A DNA stretch of 64,000 nucleotides from Corynebacterium sp. KPL1814 (GCF_000478175.1 NZ_KI515776.1:205451-269450); one strand, 5' to 3'; shown: positions 35,658 through 44,908, counted from the first letter of the stretch. Notes: generated by a model from the sequence alone, not told the origin. Translations and numbers: made by a program.

Positions 35658-35930
35658 GTAAAATAAGTGGTATTTAATTCAAGTATATATAATACCCGAT
35701 CCGTTTAGTGACCATTACTCAGTAGGCTCAGAAAGGTAATGTAAGTCTTTTAAGATGAAGGCTCTGGGTGGAGACAGATGGAGGGACCGTCTTATTTAGG
35801 CTGGACTTCCGGTACTGGCAATTCTTGTTGGCAAATCGGTTGGTCAAGTGTGTACTTTTTAGGCGGGTCTCGGGGTAATAGTAAGACATCGAGGCCTGTC
35901 TTTCGTCGTTATATCAACTGAAGAGGAGGC
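35658..35930. other. AT-rich spacer after the ABC island, no gene seen
   Basis: About 270 bases with low GC content, TATATATAATAC-like stretches and no coding frame of useful length. It ends just before the Nudix stop codon, where normal GC content resumes. I looked for a copy of the tRNA-Ser 3' end here and found none. Confidence 0.5.
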
Positions 35931-36308
35931 CTAAAGCGCCGGAAAAACCTCGTTGCGCAGGAGATCGGCGAGCTCGCACTGCGGGTCGGCGGGATCGATC
36001 CAGGCGGTTTCGGCGATTTCGGCTGCGGCGTGGGCGATGACGGGGCGCGGGTAGGTAAAGATATGCCCGCGGACGGTCTGGCCCGGTTCGTTGGCGGCGG
36101 GTGCAGTGAAGGTGCCGAGCTCGGTAAGTTCAGGTAGGCGTACCTGCACGCCGATTTCTTCTTCCACCTCGCGCGCAGCGGCCTGGACAGGGCTTTCGCC
36201 TTCTTCTAGTTTGCCGCCAGGCAGCTGGAACTTTGTGGATGAGGCCTTGCGTACGCCAAGCACGTGGCCAAAGGAATTGCGGAAAACGATGGCTGCGACT
36301 TCAATCAT
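35931..36308 (-). CDS. Nudix hydrolase
   Basis: A 125-residue protein with a complete Nudix box, GKLEEGESPVQAAAREVEEE followed by IGV at residues about 36-58, and the surrounding strand LGVRKASSTKFQLPGG. Such proteins hydrolyse nucleoside diphosphate derivatives, e.g. oxidised nucleotides. ATG at 36308 is chosen since the longer in-frame version would overlap the divergent DUF202 gene; ATG at 36320 is also possible. Confidence 0.85.
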   Translation of the reverse strand: MIEVAAIVFRNSFGHVLGVRKASSTKFQLPGGKLEEGESPVQAAAREVEEEIGVQVRLPELTELGTFTAPAANEPGQTVRGHIFTYPRPVIAHAAAEIAETAWIDPADPQCELADLLRNEVFPAL

Positions 36309-36399
36309 GGCCCCGATCATAACGAGGCGGCCGGGGCCGGCGGGTAGGGGCGCGGGCTTATCGCGCCAAGAATGTGCATTGAATATAAGGTAGGAAGAC

Positions 36400-36762
36400 A
36401 TGAGCGATTCGAGGTTTCCCCGCTCGGTATTTGGGGTAGGAAGCGATCCTGATCCGCGCTTTACGCTGGCGAATGAGCGCACCTTCCTCGCTTGGATTCG
36501 CACCTCGCTCGCGCTGATTGCCGGGGGAGTGGCCTTGGAAGCTTTCGATGTGCCGCTGCCGGCGACGCTGCGCGCGGTGGTCTCCGCATTCATGCTGGTG
36601 GTGGCGATTGTGCTGCCGGTAGTCGCGTGGGTGCAATGGAAGCGGGCCGAGCGCGCCTTGCGGCAACAGCGCCCGTTGCCCTTTAGCATCGCCATCCCGG
36701 TGCTGGTAGGCACCATCGTCGTTATCGCGGCTGTGTTGCTGGTAGGCGAGTTGCTTGCCTAG
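36400..36762 (+). CDS. DUF202 (YidH-like) membrane protein
   Basis: A 120-residue protein with the DUF202 signature DPRFTLANERTFLAWIRTSLALIAGGVALE at residues 18-47 (only partly hydrophobic) and two further helices. Members are inner-membrane proteins of unknown role. The last bases overlap the next DUF202 gene. Confidence 0.85.
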   Translation: MSDSRFPRSVFGVGSDPDPRFTLANERTFLAWIRTSLALIAGGVALEAFDVPLPATLRAVVSAFMLVVAIVLPVVAWVQWKRAERALRQQRPLPFSIAIPVLVGTIVVIAAVLLVGELLA

Positions 36763-37078
36763 CCCGCAGCCACCTGGGGAGCTCTTTGACCCCGGCTTGC
36801 AGCCCGAGCGCACCCGCCTATCGTGGCAGCGCACTATCCTCGCGCTGGCGGTGATACTCCTAGGCGTTATGCGGGTGGTCAGCGTCAGCGTGTTTCTCCC
36901 GTTGCTGGCGCTCGCGGCTGGCGTGCTGGTGCTGATAGTGGCGGTGAGGAAGCGGGCATCGCTTGTCGATGCCTCCCTGCGAACCCACCGCCACCTCCCC
37001 GGCGCCGCCGTCTTGGCCAGTAGCGCGGGGCTGGTCTCCCTGCTTGCGGCCTTTGCCTTGTGGGGTGTTTTTGCCTAA
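36755..37078 (+). CDS. Second DUF202 membrane protein, divergent
   Basis: A 107-residue protein whose N-terminus LQPERTRLSWQRTILALAVILLGVMRV is the same motif as in the upstream protein in a shortened form, followed by two helices. It begins at TTG with an 8-base overlap, so translation is coupled. Pairs of DUF202 proteins are common in actinobacteria; no function is known. Confidence 0.8.
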   Translation: MPSPQPPGELFDPGLQPERTRLSWQRTILALAVILLGVMRVVSVSVFLPLLALAAGVLVLIVAVRKRASLVDASLRTHRHLPGAAVLASSAGLVSLLAAFALWGVFA

Positions 37079-37197
37079 AGGCAAAGTTTTCTACCGCAGC
37101 GCTGTGTACTGGTGGGGGATACGCGTAATCTATGTGAGGCTATATCAATTACGGTGGCCACCGGTGCCGCGGTATGAGGGGCGAGAAGGGCAAGGTG

Positions 37198-38568
37198 ATG
37201 GCAATGGCGGATATTACTGAGCAGGCCAGCGATACGGTCGAGGCATGGTTGAAGCAGGATTCTGCCATTGACCCACAAAAGGCACCCCGCTTGCAGGCGC
37301 TGCTTGATGAGGTGCCGCTGCAGGAGCTCATCGCCATCGTCGAGCGGCAAAATGCCATCCGCGCCGCGCTGGCCCTGCGCTTGTTGCCGCGGCGTAAATC
37401 CATCGTGGTATTTGATGCCCTGGATGCCAAGCACCAGGCCGATATTATCGATGAGCTGGGCAATGCTGATGTCTATGAGTTCTTCGATGAACTTGAGCCG
37501 GAAGACCGCGTGGCCCTTTTGGATGAGCTGCCGGCGGAAATAGCGGACCGGCTGCTGCGCTCGCTTACCAAATCGAAGCGGGATGTCACCGGGGTTGTCC
37601 TGGGCTATACCAAGGGCTCGGTGGGCCGCCGCATGTCGCCCGAGGTCCCCGGCATCCATCCAGAAATGAGCGTGGAGGAAGCGCTGCGGACCCTGCGCGC
37701 GAAAGCCGATGAGCTGGAAACCATCTATGCGGTGCCCATCACCCGCGCGGATCGCCGCCTAGTGGGCGTGGTGACGCTGCGGGAGATTTTTACCGCGAAG
37801 GAGGGCACCACGATTGGGGACATCATGCAAAGCCCCATCTACGCCAATGCCAATGATGATGCGGAAGAAACCGCCAGGTGGTTCCTGCCGCTCGATATTT
37901 TGGCATTGCCCATCGTGGATGATTCGGACCGCCTGGTAGGGCTTTTGACCTGGGATGATGCCATTGACATCGTCGAGGCCGAGGATAGCGAGGACTCCGC
38001 GCGCGCCGGTGGTACCGAGGCTCTGCAGCAGCCCTACCTGTCCACGCCGCTATTGAAATTGGTGAAGTCCCGCATCGTGTGGCTGCTGGTTCTTGCGGTA
38101 TCTGCGCTGTTGACCGTGCGGGTCCTAGACGCCTTCGAGGACACCTTGGCGCAGGCCGTGGTGCTATCGCTGTTTATCCCGTTGCTGACCGGTACCGGCG
38201 GCAATACGGGAAACCAGGCGGCAACGACGGTGACCCGTGCGCTGGCGCTTGGCGATGTCCGCGGGCGCGACCTCCTCGCTGTCCTCTGGCGTGAGCTCCG
38301 CGTGGGTATGCTGCTTGGCACTGTATTGGGCTTGGCAGGACTTGGTCTGGCAACGGTGGTCTACGGCGTGGATATTGGCATAGTCATTGGCTCGACGCTG
38401 TTTTTGATTTGTTCGATGTCTGCCACCGTGGGTGGGCTTATGCCCTTGGTGGCCAAGACCATCGGAGCCGACCCCGCCGTATTTTCCAACCCATTTATTT
38501 CTACCTTCTGCGATGCCACGGGCCTGATCATTTATTTCCTCATTGCCAAGGCGGTGCTCGGCTTATAA
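37198..38568 (+). CDS. mgtE: Magnesium transporter MgtE
   Basis: A 456-residue protein in the MgtE order: an N-terminal helical domain (LVEL..RKSIVVFDALDAKHQADIIDELG), two CBS domains around residues 130-250 (TIYAVPITRADRRLVGVV and LPIVDDSDRLVGLLTWDDAIDIVEAE) and five membrane helices, with the pore motif LFIPLLTGTGGNTGNQA. MgtE is a magnesium-gated channel for Mg uptake. The ATG at 37198 has GAGAAGGG upstream and is preferred over 37174 or 37204. No M-box riboswitch is visible in the short leader. Confidence 0.92.
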   Translation: MAMADITEQASDTVEAWLKQDSAIDPQKAPRLQALLDEVPLQELIAIVERQNAIRAALALRLLPRRKSIVVFDALDAKHQADIIDELGNADVYEFFDELEPEDRVALLDELPAEIADRLLRSLTKSKRDVTGVVLGYTKGSVGRRMSPEVPGIHPEMSVEEALRTLRAKADELETIYAVPITRADRRLVGVVTLREIFTAKEGTTIGDIMQSPIYANANDDAEETARWFLPLDILALPIVDDSDRLVGLLTWDDAIDIVEAEDSEDSARAGGTEALQQPYLSTPLLKLVKSRIVWLLVLAVSALLTVRVLDAFEDTLAQAVVLSLFIPLLTGTGGNTGNQAATTVTRALALGDVRGRDLLAVLWRELRVGMLLGTVLGLAGLGLATVVYGVDIGIVIGSTLFLICSMSATVGGLMPLVAKTIGADPAVFSNPFISTFCDATGLIIYFLIAKAVLGL

Positions 38569-38572
38569 AGAT

Positions 38573-38593
38573 CCCCGGGCCCACGGGCCTGGG
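38573..38593 (+). terminator. Possible terminator hairpin after mgtE
   Basis: CCCGGGCC and GGCCTGGG can form an eight-pair stem with one G-T pair just after the mgtE stop. No run of T follows, so this is a weak case. The space up to 38850 otherwise shows no gene. Confidence 0.35.
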
Positions 38594-38850
38594 CGCTTCG
38601 TGCGGGGGTGGCGAACCGGTGGGGGAGATTTCACATTTTGCGTAGCTGCGTTGTGTGAATTTTAAAATTGGTGGGGGTAAATTTGGCAAAGTTTGTGGTT
38701 TCTGGTGCAAATGTTTTGTAGGGTCTTAGCATGCTCTGCATGGACTGAATGATGTTCGGTATGCACCAAGGATCCGGCTCGATTGCTGGTAATTGACAGA
38801 GCTATTACCCCCGCCCTGCTAAATGTCTCTCTAGCAAAGGAGTTCGCGGC

Positions 38851-40425
38851 ATGACCACCCCGCATACTCACGAATCTACCGCCCAATCAGAGGGCGCTGA
38901 GGATCCCGGTGCCCCACGCAATGAATGGCGCCGCCAGTTCATCGGTCTTTTCATTGGCCTAGCCCTGGCTATCCTCGTATTTTTCATCTTCCCCTCGAAT
39001 GCGATCGACACCGTCCAAGAGTCCAGCGGCGTGGATGCGGAAGCTGACTACACCCTCGGCGCCATTCGCACCGTGGCCGCGGTGACCATCCTCATGGGTG
39101 TGTGGTGGATGACTGAGGCCATCCCGCTAGCGGCCACCGCGTTGATTCCCCTGGTGATCTTCCCCTTGTCCGGGGTGGGAACCATTAAGGAAGTCGGTGC
39201 GCCATATGCCTCTGCCACCATTTTCTTGTTCATGGGTGGCTTCCTGATCGCGCTGTCGCTGCAGCGCTGGAACCTACACCGCCGCCTTGCTCTTTACGTG
39301 GTCAAGCTCATCGGCACCTCGCCGCGCCGCCTCATTTTGGGCTTCATGCTGGCCACCGGCTTTTTGTCCATGTGGGTATCGAATACCGCAACGGCCGTCG
39401 TCATGCTGCCGATTGGTACGTCCGTGCTGGCGCTTACCGCAGAGACCGTTGGTGGTTGGGATAAGCAGAAGAAGTTCGCTACTGCGCTCATGCTGGGTAT
39501 CGCGTACTCGGCCTCCATCGGTTCGCTAGGTACCTTGATCGGTACCCCGCCGAATGCATTCTTGAATGCGTATATGGCCGATACATGGGAGGTTACCCTT
39601 GGCTTTGGCCGCTGGATGGCCGTCGGTGTGCCCCTAGCACTGACCTTCCTGCTCATCGCGTGGGCGCTGTTGATTACCGTCTTCAAGCCGGAAATGACCG
39701 AAATTCCCGGCGGCCGTGAGCTGATCAATGAAGAGATCAAAGCGCTCGGCCCGTGGACCCGCCCACAGATCATGACTGGCATCATCTTCGTGCTGGCCGC
39801 GCTGGCTTGGGTATCGCTGCCCATTATCCTTGGTGACTTTGATAACTACGATGACGCCATCGTCGGCATCGCCGCAGGTATCCTCTTGTTCATCCTGCCG
39901 GCCGATTCGGAGCGCCGCATCCGCCTGCTGGACTGGAAGACGGCCAATGAAATGCCATGGGACGTCCTCCTCCTCTTTGGCGGTGGTCTCTCCTTGTCCT
40001 CGGCCTTCAACTCCTCCGGTTTGTCCCTGTGGATTGGTGAGATGGCCAAGGGGCTCAGCTCCCTGCCCATCGTGCTCATCGTCGCAGCCGTGGCCGCCCT
40101 GGTCCTCTTCCTGACGGAGATTACCTCCAATACCGCTACTGCGGCGACCTTCATCCCCATCATGGGTGGTGTCGCCGTGGGTGTGGGTCTTACCGGCGAA
40201 GGTGATATCAACGTCCTGCTGCTCACCATCCCGGTCGCCTTGGCCGCAACGTCTGCCTTTATGCTCCCAGTGGCTACCCCGCCGAATGCCATTGCTTACG
40301 GTTCGGGCTATGTCAAGATTGGCGAGATGATCAAGGGCGGTGTTGGCCTCAACATCATTGGTATCTTCCTCATCACCCTTACCGTCTTCCTGCTGGCGGT
40401 ACCGATCTTCGGACTGACGGTCTAG
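38851..40425 (+). CDS. DASS-family sodium/dicarboxylate symporter
   Basis: A 524-residue membrane protein of the divalent anion:sodium symporter family (SLC13; related to SdcS and corynebacterial DccT). The duplicated sodium/substrate hairpins are seen as GFLSMWVSNTATAVVMLPIG and TEITSNTATAATFIPIMGG (the S-N-T motif twice), with TLIGTPPNAF and LPVATPPNAIAYGSGY. The substrate is probably succinate, fumarate or malate. A strong AAAGGAG site precedes the ATG. The N-terminal 28 residues are hydrophilic. Confidence 0.92.
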   Translation: MTTPHTHESTAQSEGAEDPGAPRNEWRRQFIGLFIGLALAILVFFIFPSNAIDTVQESSGVDAEADYTLGAIRTVAAVTILMGVWWMTEAIPLAATALIPLVIFPLSGVGTIKEVGAPYASATIFLFMGGFLIALSLQRWNLHRRLALYVVKLIGTSPRRLILGFMLATGFLSMWVSNTATAVVMLPIGTSVLALTAETVGGWDKQKKFATALMLGIAYSASIGSLGTLIGTPPNAFLNAYMADTWEVTLGFGRWMAVGVPLALTFLLIAWALLITVFKPEMTEIPGGRELINEEIKALGPWTRPQIMTGIIFVLAALAWVSLPIILGDFDNYDDAIVGIAAGILLFILPADSERRIRLLDWKTANEMPWDVLLLFGGGLSLSSAFNSSGLSLWIGEMAKGLSSLPIVLIVAAVAALVLFLTEITSNTATAATFIPIMGGVAVGVGLTGEGDINVLLLTIPVALAATSAFMLPVATPPNAIAYGSGYVKIGEMIKGGVGLNIIGIFLITLTVFLLAVPIFGLTV

Positions 40426-40442
40426 ACACTAAGCTCCCTCAA

Positions 40443-40485
40443 TAGCCATCCTTTAATGAAAAACGTTACCATTAAAGGATGGCTA
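40443..40485 (+). promoter_or_regulatory. 16-bp inverted repeat spanning the cobW start codon
   Basis: The arms 40443-40458 and 40470-40485 are perfectly complementary and separated by 11 bases. The inner half, TTTAATG...CATTAAA, resembles Zur operators of actinobacteria. The outer right arm contains the ATG (40479) and next codon of the gene. It could act as a repressor site, an RNA hairpin over the start, or both. Zur control would fit a zinc chaperone; that link is inferred. Confidence 0.55.
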
Positions 40486-41546
40486 CACCTGTTACCGTGC
40501 TGTCCGGATTTCTAGGCAGCGGAAAGACCACGCTCCTCAACCACCTGCTCGCAAACCGTGAGGGCCGCAAACTCGCGGTCATCGTCAATGACTTTTCCGA
40601 GGTCAACATTGACGCCGCCCTCGTCGCTGGCGAGGGGCACCTCGAGCGCGGTGAGGATCGCTTTGTGGAACTATCGAATGGCTGCATTTGCTGCACCCTG
40701 CGCGAAGACCTCATTGAATCTGTGGGCAAGCTAGCTCGCTCCGGCCGCTTCGATCAGATCGTCATCGAATCCACCGGCATTTCCGAGCCCATGCCGGTGG
40801 CAGCCACCTTCGAGTGGGAATTTTCCGATGGCACCACGCTTGCCGATGCCGCCCCCATCGACACCATGGTCTCCCTCGTCGATGCCTCAACCTTCCTAAC
40901 CCAATTGCGTCGTGGTCGCAGCCTCGTCTCCGAAAGCATCGAAGCCACGCCCCAAGACGATCGCACCATTTCCGATCTCTTAGTGGATCAGGTCGAGTTC
41001 GCCGACCTTATCCTCATTACCAAGACCGACCTGGTCGATGCCGCTGAGACCGAGCGCGTGGTCGCCACCGTTCGCGCCATGAACCCGCGGGCTCGCGTAG
41101 TGCCGGTAACCCACGGTGTCATCGAGCCTGGGCTTGTCCTGGATGCACATTTGTTCAATGCTGCCACCGCCGCGTCCTACCACGGCTATGCCGAAGAGCT
41201 GGCTAACCCACACACGCCAGAAACCGAGGAATATGGCATTTCTTCCGTCGTATTCCGTGCCGATCGCCCCTTTAATCGTGAGCGTCTCATCGCCGCCTTG
41301 CGGGCCAGTACGGGCCTCGTGCGTTCTAAGGGTTATTGCTGGATCGACACCGACCTGCGCGTAGCCCACGCCTGGCAGCAAGCCGGCCCTAACCTGCAAA
41401 TCATGCCAGCGTCACTGTGGGCCGCCAACGGCGTAACTCCTGGCACGGAGCTCGTGCTCATTGGTATCGATTTCGACCACGAATCCACCCTGCAGGCTTT
41501 CCAGGACGCCCTGCTTTCCGATGCCGAAGCCTCCGTCCTCGTATAA
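40479..41546 (+). CDS. CobW/COG0523 GTP-dependent metallochaperone
   Basis: A 355-residue GTPase. Walker A is [11 protein letters not shown] at residues 8-18, the metal site is [10 protein letters not shown] near residue 69 (C-x-C-C), Walker B/switch appears around ESTGISEP, and the base-specificity motif is ITKTDL. The C-terminal CobW_C domain carries [15 protein letters not shown]0523 proteins deliver zinc or cobalt to client enzymes and are often zinc-starvation-induced. The start is inside a long inverted repeat and has no separate ribosome site; translation may be leaderless or weak. Confidence 0.9.
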   Translation: MATPVTVLSGFLGSGKTTLLNHLLANREGRKLAVIVNDFSEVNIDAALVAGEGHLERGEDRFVELSNGCICCTLREDLIESVGKLARSGRFDQIVIESTGISEPMPVAATFEWEFSDGTTLADAAPIDTMVSLVDASTFLTQLRRGRSLVSESIEATPQDDRTISDLLVDQVEFADLILITKTDLVDAAETERVVATVRAMNPRARVVPVTHGVIEPGLVLDAHLFNAATAASYHGYAEELANPHTPETEEYGISSVVFRADRPFNRERLIAALRASTGLVRSKGYCWIDTDLRVAHAWQQAGPNLQIMPASLWAANGVTPGTELVLIGIDFDHESTLQAFQDALLSDAEASVLV

Positions 41547-41704
41547 CCCCGCGCCGAGTCGCAGCATGAACGGCGGGTGAACTACACGCCTTTGACTATC
41601 CCGCCGATCATGGTTGTGTACTGGTGATTTGTTACTTTGCATGTCCGTGGGTATAGTAAATTCTCGTTGCACAGCAGAGCATCCGCGCTGCTACACAACG
41701 GACT

Positions 41705-41777
41705 GCGCCCGTAGCTCAACGGATAGAGCATCTGACTACGGATCAGAAGGTTGGGGGTTCGAATCCCTCCGGGCGCA
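41705..41777 (+). tRNA. tRNA-Arg (anticodon ACG)
   Basis: Acceptor GCGCCCG pairs with CGGGCGC, D-arm GCTCAACGGATAGAGC, anticodon loop CTACGGA and T-arm GGGGGTTCGAATCCCTC. CCA is not encoded. The last bases plus the following ones are repeated at 44660-44678 beyond an insertion element. Confidence 0.95.
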
Positions 41778-41784
41778 CAAATGT
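41766..41784 (+). repeat. Left copy of a 19-bp direct repeat from the tRNA-Arg 3' end
   Basis: The sequence CCTCCGGGCGCACAAATGT covers the tRNA-Arg 3' end and seven bases beyond. An identical copy is at 44660-44678. The two copies flank the IS481-type element. Confidence 0.85.
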
Positions 41785-43040
41785 CATGAGTCGCGACATG
41801 CTTGACAGGTGAGTCGCGACATCGTTGACAAACCGGCATCTCAGTTTCTTTTTGTTCTGGGATGCCGGTTTCTTCTTATTCTGGGCCTAGGGGTGGGTCT
41901 CCTTGTTTCCAGTAGGGCTTTTGGTAGTTGCGGCTGGTGTCGATGTAGTGCTCGGTGATGACTTCTCCGGTTTCGGCTAGTGATGTGATGACGTGGTTGT
42001 CGGCGATGACCATGAGGATTTTCTGTCTTTTCCATTTGCGGCCTATGCCTAGGTGGAAGATTTTGCCGGCGTAGCGCACGGTGGTTTTGCCGTTGTCCCA
42101 GACGACGTCGTTTCTTGTGCGCCATTCTTGTGTCGGGTTGTGGGCTGGGTTGGCTTTGGTGCCGGTGGTGTAGGCCTGGTGTGGGGTGCGTCGGCCTAGT
42201 GCTTTGTGGGGGCGTGTGGTGTTGTAGTAGTCGCGGAATTCATTGAGGAGTGTCTGCAGGTCAGCTACGGTTTTAGCGGGTGGTCGGGCATTGATCCATT
42301 TTTTGAGGGTTTGGTGGAATCGCTCGATTTTTCCTTGGGTTTGGGGATGGCCTGGTCGGCCGTTTTTCTGTTGGATTTTGTTGGCGTTGAGGACTTTTTC
42401 AAAGGCGTTTCGTCCGCCTTTGCGTCCTGCTAGGCGGGCGGTGAAGACGAGGCCGTTGTCGGTGAGTGTGGATGCTGGTGGTCCGTATTCTGCTATCAGG
42501 CGTGATAGTTCCTCGGCGACTTGTGTGCCGCTAAAGGCTGCGGCTGCGGTGATTGATAGCAGGTAGCGGGAGTGATCGTCGAGGAAGTCAAGGACTTCGA
42601 TGCGGGTGGTGTCCGCTAGGTACAGGTGGGTGATGTCAGCCTGCCAGCATTCGTTGGGCATGGCTGCTTCGAAGCGGATGAAGGAGCTTTTGGGCTTCTT
42701 TTTTGGTGCTGGGGTGATGAGTCCTTCTTTTCTTAGGATGCGGCGGATTGTCGAGGTTGAAGGGACGCGTTTGCCGTCTTGTTGTAGGTGGTAGGCAATG
42801 GTTTCTGGACCTGCGTCGAGTCCGTGACGGGTGAGCTGTTTACGGATTGTGATGATGTCTTTGCACACGGTGTCTGGCACGGCTTGGGGGTGAGTGCGTG
42901 GGGCGCGGGATTTCGGCGCGATGGCGTCTGTGCCACCGGCATCGAAGGCATGAAGGATTTGGTAAACGCGTTGGCGAGAGATACCGAATTGCTTGGCTAC
43001 TTGTGATGGGCTGCGCTTTTGCCCGCGGACTGCTTTGACG

Positions 43041-44476
43041 GAGAGTGTCTAATGGTTTGTGTGTAGGTTCCCAACCTGCATAAGGAGATAAGCCAGAATG
43101 ACTAGTGTGGCACGACGAGATCTAAGCTGATAAGGCCAAGATTGATGCGATTGAAAAGAAGCTGCTTGCTAACCCTGACATCGCGAAACTGATTGATGAC
43201 CTAGGCACGTCCACCACGGATGCCAACGACCTGGTTCGCGGTATGTTGCAAGCTTCAATTACCCGCGGGTTAAATGCGGAAATGGATACTCACCTGGGCT
43301 ATGCATCCGGTGATAGAGCAGCTAAAGCTAGTGCTGGAACGGATAATTATCGCAATGGGGCGTATCCGAAAACCGTAGATTCTAATTACGGGCCAGTAAG
43401 CATTGATGTTCCACGAGACAGAAACGGCACGTTTGTTCCTACGATGGTGCCCAAAGGCTCGAGGAGATTGACCGACGTTGATGACATGATCGTCAGCTTA
43501 TATGCCGGTGGGATGACCATTCGGGATATCCAGCATCATATGGCAACTGCGATGCGTGTCGATATTTCCCATGAGACGATCTCCGCAGTCACCGACGCCG
43601 TCCTCGATGAGGTCATGGTCTGGCAAAACCGCCAGTTAGACGAATTCTACCCCGTAGTGTTTCTCGATGCGCTGCGCATTAAAGTCCGCGACGGTGGCCG
43701 AGTGGTCAACAAATCCGCGTACATGGCAATTGGTGTGGATCTTGACGGTATTAAGCACATTTTGGGCCTATGGATCGCCAAAGAAGAAGGCGCTTCATTT
43801 TGGGCGCAGGTATGTGCCAATCTTTCTAACCGTGGGGTCAAAGACGTCTTTATCGTCTGCTGTGACGGGCTGAAAGGCTTGCCAGAAGCAGTAGAGGCAA
43901 CGTGGCCGAACTCTATGGTGCAAACCTGTATCGTGCACCTGATTCGCGCAGCTAACCGATGGGTAGCCTACGGGGATCGCCGGGGCGTATCGGCCGCGTT
44001 GAAAAAGATTTACACCGCTGCAGACGAATCCACAGCTCAGGCTGCTTTAGACGAATTTGAAGCCTCTGAATTAGGAGAAAAGTATCCCCGCTCAGTCAAG
44101 GTCTGGCGGGATGCTTGGGCGCGTTTCGTACCGTTTCTGCAGTTCCCGCCAGCAGCCAGGAAGGTAATCTATACGACGAATTCGATTGAATCATTCAACA
44201 ATGAACTGCGTAAAGCTACCCGCAACAGGGTGCAGTTCACCAACGATGAATCAGCGCTGAAAACGCTGTGGTTGATGATCTGCAATATTGAAGACAGACG
44301 AGCTGCCAAGAGGGCGAAGCAGGGCAAACGCGTCTCAGCGACAGCCGGAAGACTCATGGAAGGAGCACGAGTTTCCGGCTGGAAACAAGCCATCAACCAA
44401 ATGGCCGTGGCCTTTCCCGACCGCTTCGACAAGTACCTATAAACCTAACCCCACACACAAACAACTTGACACGCTC
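43041..44476 (+). mobile_element. Complete IS256-family element with 8-bp target duplication
   Basis: The terminal inverted repeats, about 29 bases with some mismatches, start GAGAGTGTCTAATGG on the left and are mirrored as GAGCGTGTCAAGTTG on the right. CTTTGACG occurs immediately outside both ends (43033-43040 and 44477-44484), the 8-base duplication expected for IS256. It lies inside the IS481 transposase. Length 1436 bases. Confidence 0.92.
43098..44442 (+). pseudogene. IS256-family (mutator-type) transposase, N-terminal frame lesion
   Basis: From the ATG at 43243 a 399-residue frame is open and holds the DDE core: the first Asp around FLDALRIKVRD, FIVCCDGLKGLPEA, the TCIVHLIRAA motif typical of the family and TTNSIESFNNELRKATRNR. 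The normal N-terminus begins at ATG 43098 (MTSVARRDLS) with a good AAGGAG site, but stops at TGA 43128; a +1 step there enters the transposase frame (DKAKIDAIEKKLLANP). A fragment at 50804 has the same break, so this may be an inherited deletion or programmed frameshifting. Confidence 0.8.
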
Positions 44477-44659
44477 CTTTGACGATGGCGAGGTTACGGT
44501 TGGGACTGTTCATAGTGTCAAACATGTCCCGACTCACCTGTAAAACATCACCTGACACGGTAAGGGTGGGCTAAGTGTCAAGTTTGTCCCGACTCACCTG
44601 TCAAGCATCAGGACTGCCTTCGCAGGAACAGGGTGTCAAATATGTCGTGAACTCAGACA

Positions 44660-44678
44660 CCTCCGGGCGCACAAATGT
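44660..44678 (+). repeat. Right copy of the 19-bp tRNA-Arg 3' end repeat
   Basis: Identical to 41766-41784. Immediately after it begins TGTGAAGTCTCGAGACATTG, which looks like the end of another IS481-related element (separate entry). Confidence 0.85.
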
Positions 44679-44908
44679 GAAGTCTCGAGACATTGTTTCT
44701 ATTTCGATGTCTCGGGGCTCTCTTCGTGTTGGGGGTTCGTTTTTAGATTTCGCCTGTGTGGGGGTTAATGGCGGCGATGTCGTTGTTGATGCAGATGAGC
44801 ATGATTTCTTTGGTGCGGTGTTTTCTTCCGACGTAGAGTTTGCGCATGTTGCCGGCCCAGCGGAGGGGGCCTGACCCCCGATGCGTTTACTTTCCGGGGG
44901 TCAGGCCC
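44676..44908 (-). mobile_element. Remnant of a second IS481-like element with IS3-type hairpin
   Basis: The left end TGTGAAGTCTCGAGACATTG resembles the ends of the neighbouring IS481 element. On the minus strand 44868-44743 encodes the C-terminal 40 residues of a transposase-like protein (GNMRKLYVGRKHRTKEIMLI.. ending at TAA). The remnant is cut at a 14-bp perfect hairpin, 44867-44880 with 44895-44908, that also occurs at 46608-46649. Only fragments are left. Confidence 0.5.

Larger units (their letters stand above)
41876..44513 (-). pseudogene. IS481-type transposase, interrupted by IS256 insertion
   Basis: The reading frame starts at ATG 44513 (MNSPNRNLAIVK), is broken between 44477 and 43040, and continues in the same frame to 41876. 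Removing the inserted element and one 8-base target copy restores an intact protein of about 400 residues: a helix-turn-helix (SPSQVAKQFGISRQRVYQIL), then the rve catalytic core with DxxHxYLAD (WQADITHLY), the second Asp in LTDNGL and the Glu in QGKIERFHQTL. It is therefore a recently inactivated gene, not an old fragment. Confidence 0.85.
41782..44659 (-). mobile_element. IS481-family element beside tRNA-Arg, interrupted by an IS256 element
   Basis: Both ends carry related inverted units beginning TGTC and containing GACATnnTTGACA; a second unit (33 bases, a few mismatches) lies inside each end at 41798-41830 and 44577-44609. Between them is an IS481-type transposase on the minus strand, broken by the element at 43041-44476. 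The direct repeat at both sides is unusually long for a target duplication of this family, so tRNA-directed insertion is possible. Confidence 0.65.

Noticed and set aside
38630..38659. TTCACA...TGTGAA repeat before the DASS transporter as a GlxR/CRP site
   Set aside because: The half-sites are in the wrong order and 18 bases apart.
44515..44660. Repeated TGTC...GACTCACCTG units as a CRISPR array
   Set aside because: Only two or three degenerate copies, mirrored at the other end of the IS481 element; they are transposon ends.
44575..44874. 99-codon frame after the IS481 end
   Set aside because: It runs antisense to the transposase remnant and across element ends.
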